This document shows, in pieces, positions 35,470-48,059 of a stretch of DNA of 64,000 nt. Below the pieces are notes generated by a model. It was not told where the DNA came from. It did not search any database and saw nothing but the letters and a program-made list of their open reading frames with translations. The stretch spans positions 1 through 64,000 of the forward strand of contig JAYKXP010000084.1 of assembly GCA_037176845.1 (NCBI GenBank). Reading direction: 5' to 3'. The DNA is from Paramarasmius palmivorus. Lineage: Eukaryota > Basidiomycota > Agaricomycetes > Agaricales > Marasmiaceae. The position numbers and the translations under genes are program-made. The first letter of the stretch is position 1. Every line of letters starts with the position of its first letter.

Positions 35470-38400
35470 ATGACGCGTCGAACTCATCGTTCTTCTGCAT
35501 CAGATAACGACTCTCTCAAAGAGAATCACATTGTTAATTCGACGGGCTCCAATGCTGTCAAAATCAAAACAGAAAAGGCTAGACAACAGGTTTCAGCAAA
35601 CGTGAAAGGCAAGCAAAGAGCCGTAGAGGAGGAAGAGGAGGAAGAGCAGAGGGATGGTCATGAAGAAGAGGCGGATGGTGAAAGAGATGAAGAAGAGGAT
35701 AACCAGGGTGAAGGTTCACCAAAGGGGCGAAAGCGGCAGAAGGTCAATGCAGAAGGCGAGGCTAGGCCTTCGCAGTCACACAAGGAAGAGGTTGTCGTGA
35801 AAACCCAGCCCCGAGATACTGACGGGTACGTGTCCTTTTGGGTATCCACAGACCGATTTTGAAAAGCTGTATACATAGGTTCATACCTGGTCAAATCGTG
35901 CGAATTCAGCTACAAAACTTCCTCACATATGACTTTGCCAATTTCAACTGTGGACCGTATCTCAACATGATCATTGGTCCTAATGGGACGGGAAAGAGTA
36001 GTATTGCATGTGCGATTGCTCTGGGTTTAAATTGGCCACCCTCGGTATGCCCTGCTCGTGTTTTGACTATTGCCTTTGTTGAATAAGACTCCCCAGATTT
36101 TGGGACGAGCCGAAAGTATTCAATCCTTTGTGAAGAACGATAAGGAAACCGGATACGTGGAAATCGAAATGAAGGCACCGAGGGGCAGACCCAATTTAGT
36201 CATCCGACGCAACATTCACTCAGGATCTAAGACTAATTCCTTCACACTCAATGGCAAACCTGCCACCGGTAAGGAGGTAGCAGCCAGGATGGCTGAATTG
36301 AATGTGCAGATTAGCAATCTCTGGTAAGTCTCATACGTCCATTAACTTTCATGGTATTCATCATGCAACTCTTCAGTACTTTCCTTCCCCAGGATAAGGT
36401 CTCCTCATTTGCGATGATGTCACCACAGCAACTTCTCAAGGAGACACAACGTGCCGCCGGAGATAGAAACCTTACTGCCTGGCACGAAACTCTGATCAGA
36501 TCCGGCAACGAGCATCGTACCATGTTACAGGTATACATTTCTCACTCCCTGAAATATCATTTCCTCAACCATGGTTCATAGACGATTAAAGAAGAAGAGG
36601 AGCAGCTGCATCAGATGCAAGAACGTAACGCAGCAATCGAAAAAGAGGTGGAAAGGTACAATGAGCGGAAGAGAATAGAAGAGAGGTATGCGTCATAACA
36701 GATTTACCCACCCAAATACTCAAGACATGCTCCATAGATTGCGCTACTTGACATTCTTATACCCGTTGCTCACTATGAGGAGCTCTTTGAGAAATACGGA
36801 CGCCTGAAGGTGGAGCAACGCAAGTTACATGCCCGTGTCCAAAAACTTAGGCAGAGGAATGCACCGATTCCATGACCGTCTGGAGTAGGTATTTTTGCTG
36901 ATATTATACTTCCTAATCCTCACATCCCGACTAGGTCGCTCAAGAAAGAACTCCAACAAGCCGAGCGAGCACGCGAAAAGAAAAAGGAAAGCATCAAGCG
37001 AAGATTCGACCAGATGAATTCGAAGTGGAGCCAAAACTCGAAATTGGTAGGCCTTTGTGTCTGATGTCACAAATCATACTTATCTCACGTTCATTGTACA
37101 GGAAGCAGATATTGAAAGTCTCAATTCCCAGATGGAGGAACTTGAGATAGCTGAGCAAAGGCGAAAACAGAAGATCAAGAAACTTGAAGAAGAGATTGCC
37201 GCTATTGAAGTGGAGCTGAAACGTGTTGTCCAAACAGAAAACTTAGAACATCTCATGGAAGAGACCGTAAGTTTTTGCATTCAGAACTCAGTAAAGCACC
37301 TTATCAACCTTCGCAGAGGCAAAATATTAGAGACAGACAAGAAGTTTCAGAACGTCTTCGCGAGTTCGGGGCACGGATTGATGAAGCTGTTCGTGATAGG
37401 ACTTCAGCAGAGCGCCAAGTAGAAGAATTGGAGAACAAGTGAGTGTAATGTACCTTCCCCGGACCGTGATTCTTGAACAATTGTACACTTCAGACTGCGA
37501 CAACTAGATACAGTGGACGGCAGAAAAATGAGCAACCTGGCGCGATGGGATAGAGATGTCGCCGACGTTGTGCTCTGGCTACGTCAGAACCAACATCGAT
37601 TCCAGAAGGGTATTCTGGAGCCGGCGTTTTTGTCGTTGACTGTCCGAGACCAGCGGTATGCCGACGCAGTAGAATCTTGCATTGGCAGTGGCCAGATGAA
37701 GGTCAGTCTTTACCCTGATATTCGGCTGACTAGTGATGAATCAAGCTTCGTAGACTTTCGTGGCGCAATGTCGTGAAGATTACGACTTGTTCAATGACCT
37801 TGTCAACGACAAAAACAGTGTCATAGGTCGACCCTGTCGAGTGCCAACTTGGTTCCGAGATCGTGAAGTGCTCGACAGAATCACGATCCCGCCTCCGATG
37901 TCGGGGGAAGAGGTAGGTCACCATATGATCTTATATATTTATGGTGTAAATTAACGAGGCGATTTGAAACCAGATGAGCCAGCTTCATTTCGACGGCTAT
38001 GCAATTGACTTTGTCGAATGCCCTGAAGGACTCAAAACCTATCTCATGGCGGAACTCCAGATGCACCGCACTGTATGCTCTTTAATCTAGTCATTATTCG
38101 CTGCCTAACGTAAATCCTGTAGGCCATAGCACTAAGCCAAAACATCGACGTCGAGACGGCCATGAACTTGGTTTCTCGTCCTATCGGTTCTTTCCCCGGT
38201 GGTGCCAATTTCATCACTGGGCCATATCGTTAATCAGGTTACAAGGTCGCGATACGGAAAGCACGCTAGGAGTAACGCAACCTCCAGCCTGCCAAGGGCA
38301 AAAAATCTTTCAACCCAGAGTGGTGAGCAAGTTGTACTTGAGAGCGTTTTCTCAGTCTCTTACAGCCTATTCAGTCGACACCGAACGTAAGAGGCAATTA

Positions 38401-40205
38401 GAAGCTGAGATACGGGAACATAAGCAAAAGGTGGCAGTATGTGCCGAGGAAGTAGATAAGCTCATGGCGGAAGCTAAACCTCACGAGGATGAACTGAAGG
38501 ATCTGCAGAACAAAAAGGTTGGTGCTTCGTCAGCTATGGCAAGGTACCATTTACTGAGTCTTTGTTAGACGGATCTTGAAAGACGCAAAGAGGCCGTGCA
38601 GAAAGAGAAGCAAAGGATTAACACCTTCCAGTCTCGGAAAGGTATTCTTGTTTTGTGTCAATGGGAACGCCGTTAACGTCTCCACCTTAGAACGCTTTGT
38701 AACACAGCTGAAAGCCGAGAAGAAGGTTCCTCCACCTGAGAAAGAACGCCAGAACATTCGCAAGAAGATGGCCAAAATCGCGAAAGACAGGATGGTGCTC
38801 GCCGACGAGCACGTCGTAAGTACTATCGCCAACTAGTTGAGATAGGCTCTGAACATATCTACAGAAACTCGTTCGCGCAGTCATCGACGAGCAGGTTGAA
38901 AGTACACGTTTGGGCCTTGAGTACCTACAGATTGCAGCCAACAAAATTGCCTTCGAGGAGTTGTGCGAGAAGAAAGCCGAAAAGTTCACTAAGGCTTTGG
39001 AAGAGTGGGGAAAAGGTTAGTTTTTGCAATGTTGTATGACGTTCCATGGCTTAAACTCTTTGACCTGTAGTCGATGCTGAATATCGGCATGTCAAGGACC
39101 AATCTAAGGAGGCACTTTACCACGTTCATTCCGTGATGGATGAGGCTCCCCCCGAACTTGCAGAGGTCGGGAGACGCATCCAGGCTGCTAGGAAGGAATA
39201 CGCTAAAGCGTTAAAAGAGGCGGAAGAGAATGGTACAGAGCATCCTTCCAAGGAAAATGTCGACCTCCGAAGCTGCCAGGAATTGGAGATCGCTCTAGAA
39301 GACCAGAAAGCCCAGTTAGAACTGGTGACCAAGACAAACCCTGGTGTGGTGGAGCAGTATGAAAAGCGGAAGAGAGAGGTATATCCCTTTCATAAGTTCA
39401 AGTCCACTTCGTGACTGACAATCATAATTCACCAGATCGAGCAGCTGGAAGCAATCGTGGACAGGAAGAAAAAAGAGGCAGAATCGGTGGAAAAGTCGAT
39501 AAACACGGCTAAGGTAGAGCCTCGTCCACAACTCTATATATCGGTTTCGCTGACCGTTCATACCAGTCGAAATGGCAACCAGCCCTGCAAAAACTTGTTA
39601 ACAGTATCGGCGGAGAAGTTCTCGGCAGCCTTTGATCGTAAGTCACCCGTGTTTTGGGAGATTCTTCCCGCTGATCTCTTTATTTGTTAGGTATTGGCTG
39701 TGCAGGCGAGATACGTATCGCGGAAAATGAGGATTATGATAAATGGGCCATTGACATTCTCGTCAAGTTCCGTGATGACGAAAAGCTGCAGCTTCTCACC
39801 GGTCAACGCCAATCCGGCGGAGAACGATCTCTCACCACTATTCTGTATCTGATGAGCTTGACGGAGGAGGCCAGAACACCCTTCTCGCTTGTCGACGAAA
39901 TCAATCAAGTAAGATCCTTTGATCTAGCTCTTGGAACTCTACTTACTTTTTCGAAGGGAATGGACCAACGTGCAGAACGCGTTGTGCATGATAACATGGT
40001 AGATGTGACCTGCAAGGATACTGCAGGCCAGTACTTCCTCATCACGCCCAAGCTTCTACCTGATCTCAAGTATCACGAGCGTATGAAAGTGCTATGTGTG
40101 GCGAATGGTGAATGGCTTCCTGAGGAGACTGGCTTAGGTAACCTGAACAGACTGATCGACGGGTTCCTCTCCGTCAAACGGGGCAATGGTACCTCGAGCC
40201 ACTAG
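35470..40205 (+). CDS. SMC5: Structural maintenance of chromosomes protein 5 (SMC5)
   Basis: Core ATPase of the SMC5/6 complex, which acts in DNA repair, replication restart and chromosome segregation. ATG 35470; an acidic disordered N-terminus precedes the head. Walker A GPNGTGKSS (near 35985), then ILGRAESIQSFVKN, NLC-TFLPQDKVSSFAMMSP, long coiled coils, a hinge with FLSLTVRDQRYADAVESCIG, QVTRSRYGKHA, second coiled coil, FSAAFDRIGCAGEI, ABC signature RQSGGERSLTTILYLMSL, and Walker B PFSLVDEINQGMDQRAER. About 16 introns. Four single-base breaks are seen: missing base at the exon joint near 36738, extra base near 36869 (NAPI-HDRLES), near 38219 (FITG-HIVNQ) and near 39613 (NSIG-EKFSAA). All flanking sequence is well conserved, so sequencing indels are likelier than loss of the gene. 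Confidence 0.9.
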
Positions 40206-40491
40206 CATTTCTTGTCTTGCCTCTTTTTTCTCGGACTCGTCTTTTATGTGCCATTGAATTAACCCTCTTGGCTTTGTCTGCGCATGCTACGTCCGAGCGA
40301 CACCCACCTTCGCATCTGATATATTCTCTCTTCTTGCTTGCATTGCGCCACACTGTGTTCTACATAATCACATCCTATCATTATTTCAGCTTTACCTATT
40401 CATACATCACCCTTCATGTATTTTACATTAACATTCAGTATTCGAATTCTACAGCTTATACTGCCTGACAATACGGTATGTACGTAAGTAC

Positions 40492-41498
40492 TTATGCAGG
40501 ACCAGAATCTGACAACGGATCCCATACATCTTCCTTGACCTGCCTCTTCAGCTTCTGGACTTCCTCCTCACTTAGCTCTGGCATCCCAAAGTTTTCCGTC
40601 AGCTGTAGATAATGCTCCTCTGCCTCGCTCGTCTCTCTCCCTTGAGCAACGTTTCGGTATGGGTACCTCCCATACCTCTCTATTATTGGCCGATGGGCAT
40701 CAAACACCCGAAATAGCCAGAAGAAAAAGTCGGCAAACGTTTTAGGTGGTTCTTCTTTGACAAGGCGCGCAAAGAGAGTAACATCTTTCGCGTCTTCCTC
40801 CCACGTATCTCGAGCTGGATCACGTCGACCAGAATAAGCCTCCACATCCCTTCTCATCTCCTCGATCTTCGTCTTAACCAAATCGTGATCCTTTAATTCC
40901 TCCGAGTGTATGAGTGGAGCGTACAGCCAAAACTTGCGCACCATGGCGTCTTCGAAGGAATAACCCAACGTTGTCCACTGACGGGACCATCAGGAAAGAC
41001 GCCAGCGGCCAAGAGTTCCTTAACCAGGGCTTTGCTCGTCTGGTCGAAGAACATGTATGTGTATCGAAGATCGAGGCCTCTGTATAGTCTCCGTGGGCTT
41101 TGGTCCAGGAGAAGAATCAGAGCGAGCGTCACCAGTGGCAGCCCTGCTTATTCGGACAAGGAAATTCTAGAGGAAATTACTTAAAGTATCAAAGCGCTGT
41201 TGTCAGGGGTGCATCGATTTCCTCCTCAATTTCCAGACTGGTGCGTGTGCTCAGGGTAACGCGAGTTGTCGGGTCGTGGAAGGTAATGACGTAGAGAGGG
41301 AATATCAGGACACAGTGTACTGAGCGGCTTCAACGCTGGGTGATGGCATGCATCGTAAACTTCCTTGGAGTTGTCTGGTTCACCCCCAAACCAGAACTTG
41401 CTCGCAAACTCCATGTCCACTGGCCCTTCCCAAGGAAAGTTGATGTCCAAGACGCGATCGTAGAGCTTGGGAGTGAGGATGTGGGATAAGTCGACCAT
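40492..41498 (-). CDS. DUF924 family protein
   Basis: DUF924 proteins are found in bacteria and fungi and have a TPR-like helical fold; function not established. ATG 41498 (MVDLSHILTPKLYDRVLD). Segments recognised: SKFWFGGEPDNSKEVYD at the N-terminus, LALILLLDQSPRRLYRGLD (near 41080-41135), and EDAMVRKFWLYAPLIHSEEL leading to a C-terminus ending PLSDSGPA at 40492. The first segment is followed by an unresolved intron between about 41240 and 41135. A missing G near 40969 (GQRW-GYSFED, GGG for an expected GGGG) shifts the frame between the last two segments. The gene lies tail-to-tail with SMC5. Confidence 0.75.
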
Positions 41499-41737
41499 GA
41501 TTAGCCAATTCAGTAGACAAGGGAGGGAATATCTCCTATTTATATAGCATTAGCGTCAGGGCTGCGCTCTGATAATCATCGCTGCGTCCATATCAAATTC
41601 CCCAAAAGATTCCCATCACCGAGACCACCTTAACAGGGCCCGCTTCGGAGTCACCTGCTCTACCGCCCAAAGTACCTACACACACTAACCAATGGTCAGC
41701 ATTTCTCCCATGCTATCCTTCCTCTGCCATTATCGCT

Positions 41738-42752
41738 ATGCCCCAAGTCAAGGAAGGCCACGTCGAGTTCAAAGCAGAGAACGCTCCACCATGCAGCACT
41801 TTCTACAAGATCATTGGTGATCTATCGAATGGGAAAACACCCATCGTTGCTCTTCATGGTGGGCCTGGGGTTAACCACGAATATCTGCTGGTTCTTGCGG
41901 ATATCACAGAAGCGCAGGGAAACGCTCTTATCCTTTACGACCAGATGGGTTCCGGAAAATCGACGCATTACCCAGATAAGATGGGCGACACCTCGTTCTG
42001 GACAGAAGACTTGTTTTTGAACCAGTTGGACAATGTTCTCGAGAATCTAGGCATCCAAAATGATTACGTCCTATGTGGACATAGTTGGGGTGGGATGTTA
42101 GCCTCTCGTCATGCCGTTCGACAGCCCAAAGGACTGAAGAAGCTTATCCTGGTGTCAGGCTCCTGCAGACATGCAACTGTGGGTCACCGCACAGAATCGC
42201 CTTCGTGCACAACTCCCCGAAGCCGTCCAAGATGTCCTCACTAAACATGAAGACGAGGGCACCACCGATTCTGCGGAATACCAGACCGCAGTAGGTGCCT
42301 TCTATGCGCGGTTTCTGTGTACTATGGATCCCATGCCAAGCGAGGTTTCCGCAGCTTTGGGAGAGATAGCAAAAGATCCGAACTGTATATTTGACAATGT
42401 AAGCGCGCAGCCCTTCCTATCGCAGACAACACTCACTTAGACTACGGAAAGGAATGGACCATCCGAATTCCATATCACTGGCCCTTTAGCAAAATGGAGT
42501 ATTCTCAACGATGCGGAAAAGATATGCGTGCCAACCCTGCTCATCAATGGACGCCTAGACGAGGCCCAAGATGACACTATGCGCCCGTTTTTCGAGAAGA
42601 TTGGTAAAGTCAAGTGGGTCAAGTTTGCTGAGTCGGTACGTTTAGTCGATCGTGCCTTGCTGGAGGATTTCCTGATGTTTTCACAGAGCCACATGGCACA
42701 TCATGAAGAACGAGAGCGGTTCATGCTGGAGGTTGGACTGTTCTTGGAATGA
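41738..42752 (+). CDS. Proline iminopeptidase-like alpha/beta hydrolase (S33)
   Basis: Serine peptidase family S33, typically releasing N-terminal proline. ATG 41738. Visible: oxyanion segment VALHGGPGVNHEYLL, YDQMGSGKST, nucleophile elbow GHSWGGML, acid residue in NGRLDEAQDD, and catalytic His in SSHMAHHEERERF. Introns at 42398-42439 and 42636-42687 join in frame. A one-indel break near 42164 (VSGS then PADMQLW in the next frame, within a C run) separates the two halves. No signal peptide, so cytosolic. About 310 residues, normal for the family. Divergent from the DUF924 gene across 240 bp. Confidence 0.8.
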
Positions 42753-42922
42753 AGTGTGATAATTCGAATGTAACAAAGGATGTAGTCAAACCCACCGTGA
42801 AAACTTTACTTCTTATACATTCTACAAGCACCGCTAAAACTGCACTGCTGACATGCTATTGCTTTCCTGATCCCTCCATGTAAGAAAACGATGCACCTCC
42901 GAGTCCCGGCTGGCCCTCTACT

Positions 42923-43246
42923 TCAATGATCGCTTTCTGCAGAAGGTGAGTGCCGCAAGATGTCCGTTAGAAATGTAAAAGCGTAATATTCACAAAGCGG
43001 CTTGCCTGTTGGACACACTCCATTATTCAATCCCATGTATCCTGCACCTTCTACGGCTCTTCTCCTAGGGTATACTGTCGGCGTCCGTGGAATGATTAGA
43101 TCCGGGCGACAATAGCTGTCAGGTGAAGATGTGCTTGGTGATGATGGGGGTAGCCAGTAGAGAGCTTTCGCCGATGCCGCGCCGGCCACTGTCAGCAACG
43201 TCGACTGGGCTTCGACTTCAATCGTCGAAACGCCGGTTAACGGCAA
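42923..43246 (-). CDS. Hypothetical terminal exon, low confidence
   Basis: A minus-strand frame of 107 codons without its own ATG, preceded by a good acceptor (CTTGACAG). It contains LITP-type low-complexity sequence and a C-terminal part GLNNGVCPTGKPLCEYYAF. It could be the last exon of a gene whose first exon lies between 43247 and 43363, or a chance frame. No family recognised. Confidence 0.2.
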   Translation of the reverse strand: MPLTGVSTIEVEAQSTLLTVAGAASAKALYWLPPSSPSTSSPDSYCRPDLIIPRTPTVYPRRRAVEGAGYMGLNNGVCPTGKPLCEYYAFTFLTDILRHSPSAESDH

Positions 43247-43363
43247 CTGTCAAGCGCTAGTTCTGTAGTCACTGCTGAAGAGGTGGATATCCTTTTCGTC
43301 TTTCACTGTGCACCGAAGATGACAGCTAATTTTCTTCGTATTGTTGCAGCATCGTTTCTACAT

Positions 43364-45101
43364 ATGTCTATCCTAGTCGAACCCTCACAAACTGTACTAT
43401 GCAGGAGATGTCGAATGGAATTCGTACCAGGACCTGTTTATCCACCTCTCTCTATTCCTCAAGAGACGTTTCGTTCGGACTATCATCTACCCTCCGGTGA
43501 AGAGAAAAACGGGATTAGGCCTATCATCAAGGCCGAGGGGGCGGAGCTGGCACGCTACGATGTGGAGCTCAAACGTCTACGGGAGGTCATAGAGAAGCTA
43601 GAGAAGGAGAGGGATGCCTTGGAGACTCGCATAATCGAGCGGCGATACTTCATTTCTGCTCAACGCAGGATTCCAAACGAGATCTGGGATGAAATTTTCG
43701 AAGACGTATGCCTATCCGATCGGTATTCTTTGGCTGTTAGTCGGGATTATGTCGAAGCCCATGCGTTAACTCTCGCACAAGTCTGTCACCGGTTTAGACA
43801 GCTCGTCAAGGGTCGACCGCTTCTTTGGTCTTCCATATGCGTAGATCTAGTGAAGCTGAATTGGGATGCAACAGACCTCATAACAGAATACCTTCGGGCG
43901 TCAGGACATGCAGACCTGGATGTCTCGATCCAATGTCGAGGTTGAAGGATTTTATATTGAAAATTCAGATTCACGTTTCCTTGGGGGCAACGCCCGAGAT
44001 GTTTTCAGGTTGTTGATGGGCTCTACTCGACGATTCCATACGCTTGAACTGGGCTTCGACGATTGGTCTCTCATCCAACCACTTGGTCGCAATTATCCCC
44101 GACCCGACTTGGTCAACTTCTTTCCGCGCTTGCGTCGTATTGGCTATAGTACTTCTTATCATTCGGCGCTTGACACGGCGGCATCGTGGTTATGGTTCGC
44201 CGTTCTAAGCCTCTCCGTTGCTCAATACAGTAGACGCAGCGGAAATATCTCCCAGCATCACCTTACCCTACCGACAATTGACATCACTCTCTATCGAGTT
44301 CCTCACCAGAGACACTGGCTTGCAGCAACTCCGGTTGTGTGCGAACCTGGTGCATCTCACTATAAAATCCTTCCCGATAGACAACCGGGATATGCCGCAT
44401 CTTGCTATCAGGTTGCCCAGGCTTCGAGTGCTTGTCATCGAGGAACCGTGGTATTACCCCAGGGACTGCGAGCCTCTATTTGAGCGCTTGGAAGTTCCTT
44501 CTCTAAAAAACTCGAAGCGAAAGAAATTTGGCCCTCTCCGTCCTTGCTCCCGATGCTCAAACGATGTGCGGCTGTTCTGGAGACTCTAATAATCCATGAT
44601 CCTGTTCACATCTCTTCCGAGCTCATGTTAAGCATTCTTCGAGAATGCTCATCATTGAAGACCGTTTCACTGTCGTTAAACATCGAGGACAATCCACCTG
44701 TACCCCTAAACTCCAAACTCCTTTCATTTCTCACTACCTCTCCATCAGCAAAGGTTCTGGTACCAGGATTACAGGAGCTTACTCTTCGCTTACACGAACG
44801 TGTACTACACGAGGAGATGGCGACGGCCGTAATGGAGTTGCTGGAGTCGCGGAGCAGGCGCGGTTTATTGCGTAGCGGAGTCGAAGACTATCGGACTCTT
44901 ACTCGCGTTTACATCGGGGCGCAATGCATGTCATCGAAACGAGATGTTTGCAAGGTGAATCGGAAATGTTCATGCAATCCCATGTTCACGCCTCCGTTTT
45001 CGGACAGGATGCTGTCCCTGGGTGTGCAGGGCATGTCTTACGCCTTTGAAGAATATGATTTTGAAGAGTATTGCTGGATCTCGGTCGAAAATATTAATTA
45101 A
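43364..45101 (+). CDS. F-box / LRR-like protein with frame breaks (F-box 5)
   Basis: Closest relative in the window is F-box 2. ATG 43364 (MSILVEPSQTVLCRRC), CxxC at residues 13-16, coiled coil, F-box beginning ISAQRRIPNEIWDEIFEDVC, the AQVCHRFRQLVKG block, LRR-like segments, and the Cys patch CKVNRKCSCNP near the end. Three single-base shifts are inferred by comparison: near 43930 (DVSIQ to NVEVEGF), near 44211 (a missing base before SPLLNTVDAAEI) and near 44503 (six A where seven are expected, LEVPSLK to KLEAKEIW). With them repaired the frame runs to TAA 45101. An in-frame upstream extension to 43283 has no strong ATG context. Either a recent pseudogene or indel errors. Confidence 0.7.
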
Positions 45102-45332
45102 GCAGGTTAGGGTAGGAATAAAGACTTCCCGATCAGCATTCATTGTTCTAGTGCCATGGAGCTGCACACTGAATCCAATACTATAATCAATGTTTCTGTC
45201 TAATCTATTGCCTAGAAGCTAGGCCACGGTTCTCCGATCCTCGAAGGTTTTGCCTTACACGCACAGTCAATATATAATTCAAACGAGTGTGGTATCTAAC
45301 GAGCGTGCTTGGTACAACTGGACAGTGGTCTA

Positions 45333-45902
45333 TTACAATAGCAAAAGTACTAGAACAACAAGGAGAGAATGAAGGCCTATCATATTCAACGAGAGCGGTG
45401 AAGAAGCGGAAGATGTTGGCATTGGGGATGGATTGAATGCGTTCGGTGGCCTCACGCTAATGGTCTCGATAACGATAGTTGACGGCGAAAAATTGGCTGA
45501 AGTCGACTGTCCGAAGCCACTGGTGCTGACAGTGTTGCCGATCGTGACCGACGTTGGAGTAATGAGATTAATGCTTGGTTCGCGTCCACCGGGCAGCAGC
45601 GACTGGGGAGTAACGCTAGGAGCAGCGTTGGGCTCAATCGAGGATGTTGATAGCGCCGAGAGGTCAGTCTTTGGATCACGGCTATGATCAGTGAAGAGGT
45701 CGTCTGTATCTGTATCAGTGACAATTGACATAGTCAAGACAGTACTAGATGAGGTTTGTGGTGGCGTGGAGCTGGTAACATCGGAACCAGTAACTGATTG
45801 TGGGATCTCGATATTGGGCGTTGCGGTTGGACTCGTATCCCTCTTCATTATCCGACTATCACTAGTGGAAGTAAGGGTCACAAACGCTGAGGTAGAAATC
45901 AT
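45333..45902 (-). CDS. Ser/Thr-rich GPI-anchor-type surface protein
   Basis: A 189-codon frame from ATG 45902, very rich in Ser, Thr and Pro, with a C-terminal hydrophobic tail (MIGLHSLLVVLVLLLL) after a small-residue region, as in GPI-anchored or membrane-tethered fungal wall proteins. There is no N-terminal signal peptide in this frame (MISTSAFVTLTSTSDSRIMKRD), so a signal-bearing first exon may lie upstream between 45903 and 46130. If so this is the last exon. Such proteins are heavily O-glycosylated. Function unknown. Confidence 0.45.
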   Translation of the reverse strand: MISTSAFVTLTSTSDSRIMKRDTSPTATPNIEIPQSVTGSDVTSSTPPQTSSSTVLTMSIVTDTDTDDLFTDHSRDPKTDLSALSTSSIEPNAAPSVTPQSLLPGGREPSINLITPTSVTIGNTVSTSGFGQSTSANFSPSTIVIETISVRPPNAFNPSPMPTSSASSPLSLNMIGLHSLLVVLVLLLL

Positions 45903-46134
45903 GGAACAGAGTGGGACGGGGTATGAAACGCCGAATATGCGCGTTTGGAACTAGGATGGAATTATCTCCCGGGTCCATAGAGCCAATCGCTGTAGTATTT
46001 TTTAAGTTGTCATTGTGGAGGATTTTCCTGGCCAGTAATCGCGGTCCCGCAAATGAAAAGACTCGGATGTAGGATATTTCCCAGTATGTCGTAGTATGCT
46101 CTTCGTGCTAAGAAAACAGTCAAGACATTATTAT

Positions 46135-47346
46135 TTAGAAACCTGAGAACACTGCACGCACGGCATGTCGTTCGGGGCCCGTTTCAGCGCTAGCCCTAGA
46201 AGGACAGTGACTTGTTGTCATCGAACGATACGGACTCGGATAGTTATTGACAGCGAACACTTACCACTTGCAATTGAGCCTTCCACTAAGTATTATATCT
46301 AGGACTAGCCTTTGTGGCTTTAAAAAAGCATTGATGTCACATGCAGAAGCTGGATAAGCTGCACTGGGTCTCCCCCAATCTCCAATATCTATGGCTGTGT
46401 GTGACTTGGCTTTAGATATTGAGGCTGGGATGTCTTGACGCTACGGGATGTCCATCAGCCCTTCTGGTTTAATTAATGACAACAACTTTTAAATCCATCA
46501 CTTACATTCCAAAACCATATAAAAACCCCAGATGGCTCAAACTGTAGAGCGAACGCCCCCCCTCCAGCTTCCGCAAAGCCCTTTCCGGAACTATCGGGTT
46601 TTGACTCCTCAACTTCGCACCCTACATCACTACTGCAGTCCGCAACAAGAGTTTTGCCACTCTGTTCAACGTCGGCAGTCTGAAAGCAGCCATGATCCGT
46701 GTGCATCATCATCTTATTGGGATGCGTTCCGTTCATTCCATCGATCAGGCTAATTTCACCAGCATGTGGCCATTCAAGCTCTGTTCCCAGTGTCCTAAAT
46801 GTAGACCGTACCTGTGGGAAGTACATCAGAATGGTGGAGCGGTTGCCAGATGAAAAATACAAGACATACAGTACAACCGTAAGGAATATGGATGGCATCT
46901 ATGACGATCAGACTTCCAACAGGATATGCATCCTTTGAAATGATCCTGAACTGTAATGCCCATCAACAAGTGAGTTCTTTCGTGTCTGTAAAGCGAGATA
47001 GGAATGTACCTACAGAACTTGGGTAGACGGCTGACTTGTCCTCAGTTGTGTTGACTCGGATGAACGCGTGATCAGTTGAAGAATCCACAAAGATCAGCTT
47101 CTCCTGCATGCCGACATTTCGGTCAACGTAGGAGACATTTCCTTCGAAAAAATTGTGACTATTTCCTCGAAGACATAACTGAAACTCACCCCATGGATCT
47201 GGAGTTTCGACTACATTTCCGTGATAATCCCAATCCGCGAAGAATTGCCGGCCAGCGTACTCTCGCACGGGCTCGTATAGCCCGAGAGCCGTCCAAACCT
47301 GAATGAAGACAAGGATTTCGACCAAGCGCGTAAAGGCTGCTCTCAT
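46135..47346 (-). CDS. GH16-family secreted glucanase-like protein with altered active site
   Basis: Glycoside hydrolase family 16, which includes beta-1,3/1,4-glucanases acting on cell walls. ATG 47346 with a signal peptide (VEILVFIQVWTALGLYEP). Short introns join DPWG to NVSYVDRNVGMQEKLIF, then YPSS to DAYPVGSLIVIDAIHIPYGCT, then VRSTFRTLG ... EWPHAGEISLIDGMNG ... MHTDHGCFQT, then FIWFWN to RQDIPASISK ... WGRPSAAYP ... LVLDIILSGR, ending AVFSGF at TAA 46135-46137. The catalytic motif normally reads GEIDIIEG; here it is GEISLIDG, so the nucleophile Glu is kept but the Asp and acid/base Glu are changed. Substrate Trp residues in the VWPAFWTLG block are Arg. The gene is open throughout, so the change looks genuine. 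Confidence 0.75.
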
Positions 47347-48059
47347 GTGGGAGAGAGGTGCTAGAGAGGGGTAGTTTGCATTTTTGGGTGACAGATAGAA
47401 GTATATATGTACCTAGAAGTCGCATTCATGATTAACGCTTAGACATTACCCGCAATGCTCAGGATCAATCTCTTCCCAGCCACTGCTTCATATAGCACAT
47501 ATCACGATACTATAGCTAGGTGATCTCATCGAGGGAACACGACTCGGGAGGGCATGCCGCACGATCGCATCTTTCTTTCAAACTAATCGGCGCTAGAAAT
47601 GTTGAATGGTCATAAATAAAGCTGTGTCAAAGATGCTGCATACCTTTAGATACCTTTATCCATCGTGGAACAAAGGAACGTCTTCGCTCAGCATGTTCCC
47701 CGTATGCAGATGATGGCGGTGAAGGAAAAGAAGCAACCTGAAGCAACCCGGCGGCAGGCAAGTGTCATTGCCGTGCCTGGATCTACAAGTGCCAAGTGGT
47801 ACTTATTAGATATTAGAAACAACAATAAATTGACCGACTCCGCTAGGTAAACTGTGCTAAAGCGTTTATCGAAAATTTCTGGCGGCAGCAACTCCGTCCG
47901 AGCTTGTCTATAATATAAGTACGTGCATAATAATAGTAAGTCCCATGCAAGAAAATATATGCTACAGTCTGGGCTAATTACGGTACAGTATTAAGAGCGC
48001 CGGGTAATAAGCGCCGGGTAATATAGGGAACGTCTTCGGCAACTTCATCATGTCGTCAT
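47347..48059. other. Intergenic, no recognisable gene
   Basis: Short frames on both strands without domains. The segment 47997-48023 contains a GCGCCGGGTAATA direct repeat (two copies). Confidence 0.4.

Noticed and set aside
43283..43363. Upstream extension of F-box 5
   Set aside because: Begins with GTG and resembles a pyrimidine-rich intron end (TTGTTGCAG); the ATG at 43364 matches the start of the paralogs.
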